From the NCBI GenBank assembly GCA_045599365.1, contig JAZRVS010000185.1, positions 1 to 64,000 on the forward strand: a DNA stretch of 64,000 bases, read 5' to 3'. Below, one piece after another: positions 42,254 to 52,820 of this stretch. Numbering within the stretch: the first letter of the stretch is position 1; each line of letters starts with the position of its first letter. The position numbers and the translations under genes are program-made. The notes under the pieces are model-generated. The model was not told the origin of the DNA. It saw only the letters and a program-made list of their open reading frames with translations, and did not search any database. The DNA is from UBA1715 sp045599365 (GTDB lineage Bacteria; Bacteroidota; Bacteroidia; Bacteroidales; UBA1715).

Positions 42254-45200
42254 TTATCGTTTATCTTCAAAGAAGTCAAGAGCAGCTATAGCGTTGATAA
42301 ATCGTTGAACATAGTCCCACGAAGTAACATTCCAATGAAATCCGAGTCGGGCAAGAACTTGGATAGTGTAAGGGTTATATTTTGCAAATCCACTAACCGT
42401 AACCTTCTTATCTGTTTTATACGCGAGCATAGATTGCAAAACCTTCGCTTTTTCTGGATTTTGAGCTGCCTCGTTGAGTCTATCGTTGAAAACATCATCC
42501 TCAACTTCGTCTATCTTGACGTTGAGCGTATTTGCTATTTCTTGTATTACGTCGCCCAACTTAACCATGTGATCGTTGAAAGGGTGGAATACACAACATT
42601 CTTTCGGCGTGGTGGCAAGTTTAAGAATTGCCTCTGCAACTTCGTCAATCGGAGAAAATTCAACTTTTCCCATTGCAAGAGAATAACTACATACACCAAG
42701 CATTTGGAATATATGTAAGCGCCCCATTGCAGAATTACTTCTGAAATTTATTTGGAATTCGCCATCGGTAACGCGTGGAGCAAGATTTCCAAGACGTACA
42801 ACTTTTGCAACAAGACCTTTTTCTATAATGGATTCAAGCACAATACGTTCAGCAAGGAACTTAGAGTGAGTGTATTTACTCGTCAAACTTTGTCCGAAAT
42901 AGTGTAACTGTTCACTAAAGTTTGTCTTTGGATCAGGATAACCATTCTGTGATAAACCGCCAGTGCTATTGGTGCTTGTCTGAACAAGTCTTGCACCTGT
43001 TCTTAAACAATAATCTACACAATTCTGAAGTCCACCGATATTGATATCTTCAATTTCGGTACCATTAGAAAAATGTTTTACAATTGCAGCGCAATTTATA
43101 ACTGTAAGAGGAATGTCGTCAATATTTTGTGAAGGAACTTGATTAAAAGCGTCCATATTGGTTACATCTCCGTCAATAACTATAAGTTGGTTCCCGAAAA
43201 ATACATTGTAACTATTTTCGAAATAATAGAAAAGAAGGTCTTTAAGACGAGTCTCGCTACTTACACCATTTTTCCCGTGACGTACAAGGCAATAAACTTT
43301 ATATTGTGGATGCTGTTTGATATGATTTTCCAACAAGTTGTGTAGAATGTGAATACCAAGATATCCGTTTGCACCCGTGAGTAAGATATTCCCTAACGTC
43401 AGTCGTTCTCCTTTTCTAAAACTATCAAGATTGTTTGCTGCAAGTAGAGTATTGATTTTTGAGTAATCGTAATCTGTTACATCGGTGTCAATGCAATCCT
43501 TTGTGATTCCTCCCACAAGTTGTGCAAGTTTTTGAACAGTAGGATGACTGAAAACGTCTGCATAGGAAATGTTATATCCGTAGTTTTTTGCCTCTATAAT
43601 TACCCGTGTCGCGGTGAGTGACGTACCTCCAAGTTCAAAGAATGAATCAGCAGCACTCACTTTTTCTATTCCGAGAATATTTTCAAAAGCGTGGCAGAAT
43701 GCTTCTTCAATTTTGTTTTTAGGAGCAATATAATCACCACCCACTTTTGCCAATTGAGGCAATGGAAGATTCTTCACATCGGTCTTGCCGTTTGGTGTGA
43801 GAGGAAATTTCTCCATTTGAAGATAGGCTGTCGGAACCATATAGTGGGTTAGTGTTGTACTAATTTGATTTTTCATGTCTTCAATATTGATAGGCCGATC
43901 AGCGACAAAATACGCTGATAGGTGATCGCGACCATCAATATTACGAATTAGTACAACAGTTTGCTTTACTCCTTCTACTTTAGAAATGGCATTTTCCACC
44001 TCCCCAAGCTCAATACGTAATCCATTGAGTTTTACCTGATTATCAAGGCGACCAAGAACATCAACTCTTCCGTCAGGCAACCAACGGGCGTAATCGCCAG
44101 AGCGATAGACTCTTATACCTTGATAGTTGATGAATCGTTCAGTTGTTTGTTCTGGAAGATTGTTATATCCCGAAGCTACGCCTATACCTCCGATATATAA
44201 TTCTCCAACAACTCCCATAGGAAGTTCATTGCCATCGGAATCAACAACAAATTCAGTATAGTTGAGTAATGGGGGTCCTATCGTAATCTGATTCGTATTT
44301 GTCAATTCCGCACAATTTGACGATACCGTGATTTCTGTAGGTCCATACGTATTGAAAATTCGTAAATTCATTGAATGCAGACGTTCAAGAAGTTTGTCGG
44401 AGTACTTTTCTCCACCGCTCATAATAACTTTACAATGAGACAACATTTCACAGAAATCATTGCTTTCCATGCAATTTAACAAACGTGAAGGTGTACCATT
44501 GATTGCTTGTGCGCCAGTTTTGCGGAACAATTCTGCAAGTAAAATTGGGTTATTGACCTCGTCTTCGCTTGCCAGTACAGCCGTTATGCCATTATGCAAA
44601 GCTCCACCATATTCTTTCAACGACATATCGAAAGATAGGGTTGTGATGCAAATATAAGCTTTCACATTTTCTGTCTTGAGGCTATGTATATGAGCATTGG
44701 CAGGATGGTCGTACAAATAATTGCATATACTTTCATGACGGAGCATTACACCCTTAGGACGTCCAGTTGACCCAGATGTGTATATTAGATATACAAGATC
44801 ATCTGGACTGACGAACACATTCGGATTACTTGCATAATCATCTGCATTATAAGTAAACAAATCATCAACAAGAATTGCATTGTCCTTATGTTCAGCCAAG
44901 TGTTCCTTGGTAGTAATGACAAAAGTAGCTTTGGAATCGTCAGTTATAAGATTTATTCTTTCTGCAGGATATGTAGGATCGCAAGGAATGTAAGCTGCAC
45001 CAGCTTTGCTTACACCGAATATGCAACACAATACCTGACTCGTACGAGGTAAAAGCAATACAACTTTGTCACCTCGTTTTACGCCTTTTGCTATTAAAGC
45101 ATGAGCAACACGATTACATTCTGCATTGAATTCCTTAAATGTCAATTGACGGTCACAAGCATATACAGCCAATGCGTCAGGAGTTTTTTCTGCCCAATAT

Positions 45201-48200
45201 TCTATTGGTTCGTAGAAACGCTTGAATGGCACATCAGCAAGTGCAGTTGTTCGTAGAGTTTCAATCTTTTTCTTTTGCGCATCGCTCATAATAGAAATCT
45301 TCTTCACAAACTCGTTTGGTTGTGATATAAAGTTTACTATGGCTGTTTTATATGCTTCGGCGAAATTATTTGCAAGTTCTGGCGAATACAAAGCCTCGTC
45401 ATATCCAATAGTTATCTCGTGCCCTCCATTTGTTGAGTTGTTGATGACTATTTTCATTTTGAACTTTGCAAGATCAAGGGATAGACCCTTTAGAGTCGCT
45501 TTTTCTCCATGAACAATGTTATTGTCAAGAACACCTACCTGATATTCAAATACAATCTCAGGCTTGAATCCATAATCGGCTGCAATTTGAGAAAATGGAT
45601 ACTGCTCGTGATAGAGGGTATCGGTGAAATTTTGATCCGTTTCTTGTATGAATTCACTTACTGATTGTTCTTTGATATTAGAACTGAGAGCAAGTGTGTT
45701 GACAAACATACCTGTCGTGTTGAAGATGCGTAAGTTGCTTCGTCCATTTGAGATTGTGCCGAGATAGACTTGTTTGTTGTTTACGAATCGGCTAACAGTG
45801 TAGTAAGCAGCGGCAAGGAATATACTCATTGGAGTTACGCCTATTTGCTTTGCCAAATGTTCTACGGGATTCATATCTATAGCACATACGGACTTCCCAA
45901 TTGTATGGCTGGCTGCATCGTTTTTAGGTAAATCGGCTGTTATTTCACTAGCACCTTCACAACATGCGAGGCGAGAATCAAAGAAAGATTTGGCTGATAG
46001 GTATTCTTCTCCATCTTTTGCGGCTATCTGTTCTTCAGCGAATTGCAGATATGAATAATTTTCCGCTTCTATTTTCGTACCATTTAGTCGATTGGCAATC
46101 TCTTTTGTAATCAAATCAATGGAGCCACCATCAGAAATAAGGTGATGAATATCCATAAAGAGATGGGTACAACTTTCCGTTTTTACTATTTCAAAGCGGA
46201 ACAAAGGTCCTTGTGCAAGGTCGAAATGACGAATGAAACTCTTTCCGTAAGAATCAATCTCGCTTTCGGATAGTTCGGTGATAGGAATATTAAAAGAAAT
46301 GTGTTTATTGAGAATCTGTCTCGTTTCTCCATCTACAGTTTCAAATGTAAGCCAAAAACTTTGATGGTTTTCAACTGTTGCTTTGACGGCATTCTGAAGT
46401 TCCTCGGCAGAAATTGATTCACTGAGATTAAGAACCAATGGTATATTGTACAATGTAGAATTAGGGAATTTCAGACAATCGAGATACACTCCTATTTGTG
46501 GATATGTTAACGGAGCAAAGTCGTTAGAAGTCTTTGATTCTTTGGAATTTGTTGTTTCCCCCGATTCTTGCCCATCAGCAGTTGGTTTTGCTCCGCCATT
46601 CATCCACAAAGTAAGAATTTCGTTTTCTATGCTTTGCAGAGAACCTGTTTTAGCCAATGTTTTTGAGTTTACTTGTACACCAAATTTTTTATAGATGAGA
46701 GTCGCAAGTTTAATGCTTGAAATTGAAGTCAGTCCTACATATCCCAAAATATCAGTAATAGAGAAATCCTCTGTATTGACCACAGAAGCAATGATAGTTT
46801 TGAGTTCTTTTTCTAACGCATTGAGAGGAGCAGCGGAAACATTATCGCTACCAGTACCTTTTGATTTTGGTTCTGGTTTTGGTAAAGCTTTTTTATCTAC
46901 TTTCTGATTCACATTAAGTGGAATTTTCTCAATCTGCATAGTAACAGCAGGCACCATATATGGCGGTTTTTGGTCAAGTATAAATGCGTTGAGAGCATCA
47001 ATGTCCACTTCGTTTGCACTTACCACGTATGCGGCAATGAATTTCCCGCCATTAGGGTCGTCAAATGCCTGAACGGTTACGTCTGAAATGCCATTGAAAT
47101 CACGGATTACAGATTCAATTTCCTTCAATTCGATGCGGAACCCACGAATTTTTACTTGCCCGTCTTTACGACCAACAAATTCAATGTTTCCATCCTGACG
47201 ATAGCGAACGATATCACCGCTGTGATAAGCCCGTTCTCCGTTCATTGTGAAGAAGGCTTCTGCTGTTTTATCGGGACGATTCAAATATCCACGACCAACT
47301 TGTTTGCCCACAATAATAAGTTCTCCAGCGGCGCCCACAGGTAACCGATGTAGATTTTTGTCCACAACATAGCAATCAAGCAAGTCGGTTGGCTTACCAA
47401 TAGGAATGTTAGATTCCTTCTTCAGTACAGGAGTGTTTGTCGCGAAAATAGTACATTCTGTGGGTCCGTATAAGTTATGGAATGTGTAACCTTGTGCGGG
47501 TTCAACGCTGATAAGTTTTTCTCCACCAACCGACAAATGTTTGAGTGAGTGATTCTCGGTGTTGAGAAGGAACTGAACTCCAACTTGTGTTGTAATAAAA
47601 CTATGGGTGATATTGTTTTTCTCGAAATATTCATTCAATGCCACAAGATCAAGTCTGATTTCTTCTGCAATAATGTGAATTGTTGCGCCCGTTGTCAGTG
47701 CTGGATATAAATCCATCATATTTGCATCAAATCCGAACGATGCATAGGCTGCAACATGGTGTTCGGGTTTCAAATCGTAGTAGCGACGATAATATTTGAT
47801 GAAAGCAACAAGATTCTGATGTTCCAGCATTACGCCTTTTGGTACACCAGTAGAACCTGATGTATAAAGGAGTATGAATAGATTTTGTGGGGTAAGATTG
47901 CAAATAGGAGTTTCCTGTTGTTCTATATTTTCAAGTTCGCTTGTAACTACCACTTCTCCTTCGTATTCGTTGATAATAGGACGAAGTTCATCATCTGTTA
48001 TGAGCAACGCTGCATCGGCATCTTTCACCATAAAGTTCAGTCGTTCCTGTGGATAACTCGGGTCAAGAGGTTGATAGGCACAACCAGCTTTCATTGCAGC
48101 AAGTGGCAGAATGAATATATATTCATTCCTTGGAATGAGTATAGATACTACAGGTTCCGTTTTGCCACAATCTTTTATTTTGCTGTAGATAAATCCTCCA

Positions 48201-51200
48201 ATTTTACTGCTCAATTCGTCTAATTCCTTGTAGGTATATTTCTTGTCTTTGAATACGGCAGCTACATTATCGGGATATTGTTTCGCTGCTCTTTGGAACA
48301 GAGACAACACAGTTTGGTCGGCATCTTCATCGGCCGAAACAGGATTGCTTTTTGCGTTGAAAGAGTCAAGCAGAGAAATCATTTGTTCGTTGCTCACGGT
48401 TACGTCACTCATATTTTCGCGGACAAGCAATTCTGTTACAATATGTTGAACAGCATCGGCAAAGCCTTTCACCATTGTCTCAGAGAAAAGGCTCGCATCA
48501 TATTGCACGTTAATTATGCCTCCTTCTTCCACATTACCTTCTATAAGTACGGAAAGTGGAAATTTTGCTTTTTGAAGTTCCAACTTTTGAATTTTCAATT
48601 CACCGTTGTAACAGCGATATTTGTTGAGAACTCCAACTTGATATGCGTACAGTATGTTGGCCGTATATCCGTATTTTTCAACTATCTTGCTATACGGATA
48701 ATCCTCGTTTGCCAAAGTTTCAAGGAATGTGTCGGCAACTTGTTGTAGATAATTGTTCACACTGAGGCTCGTATCTACTTTGCTTATCAATGGTAACGTG
48801 TTTACAAACATTCCGAATGTGTTCGATATTTGTAGATTGCTTCTTCCATTGGAAACAGTACAAAGACCTACTATATCTTCTGTCGTATATTTGCTGATAG
48901 CAATTGTCATTGCTGCAAGATAGAGCGATGCAGGTGTAATATTCAATTGCTTGCATTTTGCTTGTACAGACTGTAAGTCTGTCGAAATTTTCACGTTTGC
49001 TTGCTGATGACTATTGTCATTGTCATATTTATCAGGAAGTAGCGCCGATGCTTCTTCTATCTGACTAAGTTGTTCCGCAAAAAACTGTTCGGTTGCGGCA
49101 TCTATCGTTTGGTTTGTTACAAATTGATAGTAATTGTATTGCTCTTGTTCTAACGATTTTCCTTCAAGAGCCTGACACAATTGGTTATAGAATATATCTA
49201 ACGAACCGCCATCCATAACGAGATGATGGAAATCAGCAAATAAATATACCGAAGATGCACATTCAACAATTTCGAAGCGACAAAGCGGTCCTTCATGCAA
49301 TGCAAACGGACGCACAAAGCTATTCTTCTCTTGCTCCAATTCTTGCTCAGTCATTGTTGTGACATGACAATCAATAGTTTTGTTCTCCATAAAACATTGA
49401 TATACATCTCCATTTTCGTCGTTTTGAAAATGAGTGTACAAATGTGGATGAGCATCGAATATTTTATTTAAAGCTTCCCTTACTTGAACTGCATTGATAC
49501 CTTGTGGCATTGTAAGACAGACAGGTATATTGTATTGAATGTCATCGGGATTACTTATACATTCAGCATAAATGCCACGTTGAGAAAATGAAAGTGGTGC
49601 CGATGATATTTTTGCGTTTTGATTTGTGGAAATGTCTTCGATGCTTTGCAATTTTGTGGCTAAATCTTTAATTGTTGGATATCGCAATATGTCACGTACA
49701 GAAAGAGTTGCATTCATTTTGCTACTTACAAATACCGAAAGACGGATAGCAAGCAACGAAGTCAGACCTGCGCTTATAAGATTTGTTGTAATGCCGAAGT
49801 TTGTGTTCTCAATTATTTCTGCTACAATATCATACAATGATTGCTCAACCGCTGTTGTCGGCATAATTTTCTCTTCCTCAGAAATTGTAATGACAGGTTG
49901 AGGTAGAGCCTTGAGGTCGGTTTTCCCGTTAGGCGAGATAGGCATTTTCTCCAATTGCACGAAAATGGTAGGAATCATATAGTGGGTAAGACTTTTGCCC
50001 ATCTGTTCCTTGAGAAGAGTTTCTAACGATTTTCTATCGGTATAGTCATTCTTTACGTTTTCTTTGAGAGTGTAGTATGCCACAAGATGGTCGTGACCAT
50101 CAACGCTCTTAATCATTGCTACACCTTCTTTGACCTGAGGTTGTTTATTCAGTACAGTCTCTACCTCACCAAGTTCTATTCGGAGACCATTAAGTTTTAT
50201 TTGGTGGTCTTTACGACCAAGAATGACAACTTCACCTTCGGTATTCCAATACGCGTAATCGCCAGACTTATAGTAGCGTTCGCCATTGTAATCAATAAAT
50301 GCTTCGGCTGTTTTTTCTGGTAAATCATTATATCCAGCAGAAACGCCAAGTCCACCGATGATAAGTTCGCCCGTAACACCTACAGGAAGTTCGTTCAAAT
50401 CTTCATCTACAACGTATTCCGTAACATTCAATAATGGACGACCAATCGTTATGTGATTTGCATGTGTTAATTCCTTACCATTACAGCTAACGCTGATTTC
50501 TGTCGGTCCGTACGTATTGAATAGACGTGCTGTTGGGGCAAGTTCCTTGATTTGTGGAAGAAGTGTTGGCGGATATTTTTCTCCACCAAGTACAATGAAT
50601 TTACATTGTGAAAATGCCTTTTGGAAATCGGGAAGGTCAAGAAACATCTTTAAACGCGAAGGTGTTCCACTGAAACCATCAACATTTGTTTGATTCATCA
50701 AATTTGCCAAAGACTGTGGATTGTTGACTTGGTCCTCGTTGGCAAAAACTAGTTTCATACCGTTGAAAAGTGCAGATCCTATTTCCTTGAGCGAAAGGTC
50801 AAAACTTACTGTGGTAATACAAAGCATAGTTTTGCAATCGTTTACAAGAGCGTGGAAATGACGATTTTCCTCGTGGTCAGTAAGATAATTGCAAATACCG
50901 ATGTGGCGAAGCATTACACCTTTCGGACGGCCTGTTGAACCAGATGTATAAATGAGATATGCGAGAGATTCGCTGTCTTGTTTTATGTTCGGATTTGTGT
51001 CATTGCCTTTTGTTGTAAGCAATTCTTCTACATCGAGTGCTCGCTCTCCGTAATCAGACATTTTATCTTTTGTAGTGATTATGAAGCGTGCATGGCTATC
51101 ATCTGTTATAAGCTTGATACGTTCTGCCGGATATTCTGGGTCGCACGGAATGTAGGCTGCACCTGTTTTCATTACGCCAAACATCGCGATGAGATGCCAA

Positions 51201-52675
51201 CTCTTACGTGGTAATAATAAACAAATACGTTCACCTGGCAAAACTCCCTTTTGGATGAGTGCATGAGCAAGAATATTTGCTTTTTCGTTGAACTCACGGT
51301 ACGACAGTGTTTCGTTACAAGCAATGACAGCTGTCGCGTCAGGAGTTTTTTCTGCCCAATATTCAATGCTATTGTGGAAAAGAGGGAATCTAACGGCTGA
51401 AGCGTCAAGACAAGTATGATGTAGTTTTGCAACTTCTTCCTGCTGGCGTTCGCTCATAATTGATACAGAAAGTAGTTTTCCTTCTGGATTTTCAAGAAAA
51501 TGCGACACAACAGCGTCCATAGATTCTGCAAATCTGCTCACATATTCAGACGAATATTTTGCAGTATCGTAGTTTAGAACAATGGCTGGTTTGTCATCTA
51601 TGTTATGTATCGTTATTGTGAAAGGACAAGTCTGATTATTGATATATAGAGCATCAACCTTAACGTCTTTGTTATTTATATAGAAATGATTCCCAAATGT
51701 TCCGTATTGGTATGTAAATCGAACATGTTGTTCTACGCCATAATTGTTCACAATTGACGCAAATGGATATTCCTCGTGTTGGCGAGTTTCTTGAAACATA
51801 CGGCGAATGCCGTGGATAAAATCGCACACGCATATATCTTCAATTTTGCAAACAAGTGGTATGGTGTTTACAAACATACCAACAACGCCCTTGGTTAGAG
51901 GATTCAAACGACCGTTGCTGATAGTCGTCATACATAAATCCTTGGTATTTGTATATCTGCTGAGTGTATAAAATGCCGCAGCCATGAATAGAGCCGATGG
52001 TGCGGTATCAAGAGCTTTTGCCTTCGTCATAACATCGGGTATGCTGACGAACTGCACAATTTCCTTGTGAGAACCATTTTCTCCGTTGAGGTCTCCCGAA
52101 AGTTGAGTTGACGTTACCCCATCTGCAAACAATGTATCGTAATATGCTTTATGATCCGTCGTGTCGGACTGTTGAGCTTCAGAAAATTCAATATACGAAT
52201 GTGATTCGGCACAAGGTTCAACTCCTTCGAGTGCTGCACAGATTTCAGTTATGAGAATATTGAGTGATGTACCATCATAAACAAGATGATGAAAATCCAC
52301 TAACAATATTGTTCCCGATGGAGTGTCAAGTACTTCGGCTCTGTAGAGAGGACCTTGCTCAATATCAAATCTTCGACTGAAATTTTTCTTGACTTCTATT
52401 ACACAGTTTTCATCAACTTTTGAAGTCTTTACTTCTGCCACACAGTGTTCAGCAAATACTTGAGTGGGTTTACCATTTCTGTCTTCAAAATGAGAGAACA
52501 AGGTAGGATGACACTCTAATACTTTTTTCGTCGCAACAACAACCATTTCCAGGGAAATGCCATTAGGAAAGGATATGGCATGAGGATTATTGTAACGCAG
52601 ATTCTCTGGTTCAAGAATGCAGTCTATATAAACTCCTTGTTGTGCGTGTGTAATATGCGAAGTTTTGCTACTCAT
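42254..52675 (-). CDS. Three-module nonribosomal peptide synthetase with reductase release domain
   Basis: The 3473-residue protein reads C-A-T-C-A-T-C-A-T-R. Condensation domains: C1 about 1-430 (HHLVYDG near 128), C2 about 1030-1455 (HHLVMDG near 1149), C3 about 2060-2480 (HHLISDG near 2175), all with intact HHxxxDG. Adenylation domains: A1 about 435-940 (LIYTSGSTGRPKG), A2 about 1465-1950 (LLYTSGSTGVPKG), A3 about 2490-2980 (LIYTSGSTGRPKG). Carrier domains keep their Ser: GLTSLLAIRL near 970, GLTSISSIKL near 1979, LGGTSLTATR near 3014. The terminal thioester reductase about 3085-3473 has LLTGANGYLG and YTHSK. NAD(P)H-dependent release as an aldehyde, or alcohol after a second reduction, is expected. 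Substrates are not called. No epimerase, thioesterase or MbtH domain is present. Confidence 0.96.
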   Translation of the reverse strand: MSSKTSHITHAQQGVYIDCILEPENLRYNNPHAISFPNGISLEMVVVATKKVLECHPTLFSHFEDRNGKPTQVFAEHCVAEVKTSKVDENCVIEVKKNFSRRFDIEQGPLYRAEVLDTPSGTILLVDFHHLVYDGTSLNILITEICAALEGVEPCAESHSYIEFSEAQQSDTTDHKAYYDTLFADGVTSTQLSGDLNGENGSHKEIVQFVSIPDVMTKAKALDTAPSALFMAAAFYTLSRYTNTKDLCMTTISNGRLNPLTKGVVGMFVNTIPLVCKIEDICVCDFIHGIRRMFQETRQHEEYPFASIVNNYGVEQHVRFTYQYGTFGNHFYINNKDVKVDALYINNQTCPFTITIHNIDDKPAIVLNYDTAKYSSEYVSRFAESMDAVVSHFLENPEGKLLSVSIMSERQQEEVAKLHHTCLDASAVRFPLFHNSIEYWAEKTPDATAVIACNETLSYREFNEKANILAHALIQKGVLPGERICLLLPRKSWHLIAMFGVMKTGAAYIPCDPEYPAERIKLITDDSHARFIITTKDKMSDYGERALDVEELLTTKGNDTNPNIKQDSESLAYLIYTSGSTGRPKGVMLRHIGICNYLTDHEENRHFHALVNDCKTMLCITTVSFDLSLKEIGSALFNGMKLVFANEDQVNNPQSLANLMNQTNVDGFSGTPSRLKMFLDLPDFQKAFSQCKFIVLGGEKYPPTLLPQIKELAPTARLFNTYGPTEISVSCNGKELTHANHITIGRPLLNVTEYVVDEDLNELPVGVTGELIIGGLGVSAGYNDLPEKTAEAFIDYNGERYYKSGDYAYWNTEGEVVILGRKDHQIKLNGLRIELGEVETVLNKQPQVKEGVAMIKSVDGHDHLVAYYTLKENVKNDYTDRKSLETLLKEQMGKSLTHYMIPTIFVQLEKMPISPNGKTDLKALPQPVITISEEEKIMPTTAVEQSLYDIVAEIIENTNFGITTNLISAGLTSLLAIRLSVFVSSKMNATLSVRDILRYPTIKDLATKLQSIEDISTNQNAKISSAPLSFSQRGIYAECISNPDDIQYNIPVCLTMPQGINAVQVREALNKIFDAHPHLYTHFQNDENGDVYQCFMENKTIDCHVTTMTEQELEQEKNSFVRPFALHEGPLCRFEIVECASSVYLFADFHHLVMDGGSLDIFYNQLCQALEGKSLEQEQYNYYQFVTNQTIDAATEQFFAEQLSQIEEASALLPDKYDNDNSHQQANVKISTDLQSVQAKCKQLNITPASLYLAAMTIAISKYTTEDIVGLCTVSNGRSNLQISNTFGMFVNTLPLISKVDTSLSVNNYLQQVADTFLETLANEDYPYSKIVEKYGYTANILYAYQVGVLNKYRCYNGELKIQKLELQKAKFPLSVLIEGNVEEGGIINVQYDASLFSETMVKGFADAVQHIVTELLVRENMSDVTVSNEQMISLLDSFNAKSNPVSADEDADQTVLSLFQRAAKQYPDNVAAVFKDKKYTYKELDELSSKIGGFIYSKIKDCGKTEPVVSILIPRNEYIFILPLAAMKAGCAYQPLDPSYPQERLNFMVKDADAALLITDDELRPIINEYEGEVVVTSELENIEQQETPICNLTPQNLFILLYTSGSTGVPKGVMLEHQNLVAFIKYYRRYYDLKPEHHVAAYASFGFDANMMDLYPALTTGATIHIIAEEIRLDLVALNEYFEKNNITHSFITTQVGVQFLLNTENHSLKHLSVGGEKLISVEPAQGYTFHNLYGPTECTIFATNTPVLKKESNIPIGKPTDLLDCYVVDKNLHRLPVGAAGELIIVGKQVGRGYLNRPDKTAEAFFTMNGERAYHSGDIVRYRQDGNIEFVGRKDGQVKIRGFRIELKEIESVIRDFNGISDVTVQAFDDPNGGKFIAAYVVSANEVDIDALNAFILDQKPPYMVPAVTMQIEKIPLNVNQKVDKKALPKPEPKSKGTGSDNVSAAPLNALEKELKTIIASVVNTEDFSITDILGYVGLTSISSIKLATLIYKKFGVQVNSKTLAKTGSLQSIENEILTLWMNGGAKPTADGQESGETTNSKESKTSNDFAPLTYPQIGVYLDCLKFPNSTLYNIPLVLNLSESISAEELQNAVKATVENHQSFWLTFETVDGETRQILNKHISFNIPITELSESEIDSYGKSFIRHFDLAQGPLFRFEIVKTESCTHLFMDIHHLISDGGSIDLITKEIANRLNGTKIEAENYSYLQFAEEQIAAKDGEEYLSAKSFFDSRLACCEGASEITADLPKNDAASHTIGKSVCAIDMNPVEHLAKQIGVTPMSIFLAAAYYTVSRFVNNKQVYLGTISNGRSNLRIFNTTGMFVNTLALSSNIKEQSVSEFIQETDQNFTDTLYHEQYPFSQIAADYGFKPEIVFEYQVGVLDNNIVHGEKATLKGLSLDLAKFKMKIVINNSTNGGHEITIGYDEALYSPELANNFAEAYKTAIVNFISQPNEFVKKISIMSDAQKKKIETLRTTALADVPFKRFYEPIEYWAEKTPDALAVYACDRQLTFKEFNAECNRVAHALIAKGVKRGDKVVLLLPRTSQVLCCIFGVSKAGAAYIPCDPTYPAERINLITDDSKATFVITTKEHLAEHKDNAILVDDLFTYNADDYASNPNVFVSPDDLVYLIYTSGSTGRPKGVMLRHESICNYLYDHPANAHIHSLKTENVKAYICITTLSFDMSLKEYGGALHNGITAVLASEDEVNNPILLAELFRKTGAQAINGTPSRLLNCMESNDFCEMLSHCKVIMSGGEKYSDKLLERLHSMNLRIFNTYGPTEITVSSNCAELTNTNQITIGPPLLNYTEFVVDSDGNELPMGVVGELYIGGIGVASGYNNLPEQTTERFINYQGIRVYRSGDYARWLPDGRVDVLGRLDNQVKLNGLRIELGEVENAISKVEGVKQTVVLIRNIDGRDHLSAYFVADRPINIEDMKNQISTTLTHYMVPTAYLQMEKFPLTPNGKTDVKNLPLPQLAKVGGDYIAPKNKIEEAFCHAFENILGIEKVSAADSFFELGGTSLTATRVIIEAKNYGYNISYADVFSHPTVQKLAQLVGGITKDCIDTDVTDYDYSKINTLLAANNLDSFRKGERLTLGNILLTGANGYLGIHILHNLLENHIKQHPQYKVYCLVRHGKNGVSSETRLKDLLFYYFENSYNVFFGNQLIVIDGDVTNMDAFNQVPSQNIDDIPLTVINCAAIVKHFSNGTEIEDINIGGLQNCVDYCLRTGARLVQTSTNSTGGLSQNGYPDPKTNFSEQLHYFGQSLTSKYTHSKFLAERIVLESIIEKGLVAKVVRLGNLAPRVTDGEFQINFRSNSAMGRLHIFQMLGVCSYSLAMGKVEFSPIDEVAEAILKLATTPKECCVFHPFNDHMVKLGDVIQEIANTLNVKIDEVEDDVFNDRLNEAAQNPEKAKVLQSMLAYKTDKKVTVSGFAKYNPYTIQVLARLGFHWNVTSWDYVQRFINAIAALDFFEDKR

Positions 52676-52820
52676 ATTGTAATCGTGTAAATGTTATTTA
52701 AATAAATCATTCGTTTTGTGAAAGTTTGGTAATGCGTTATCAGAATTGGCATAACAACAAACCAAACTTAAACGATTGTTTCATACAAAGTTTTCTTGAA
52801 TGGGGAAAGCTATATGAATA

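Noticed and set aside
42254..52675. Many frames of 60-156 codons on the opposite strand or in other frames within the NRPS
   Set aside because: They are shadows of one continuous, fully motif-supported reading frame.
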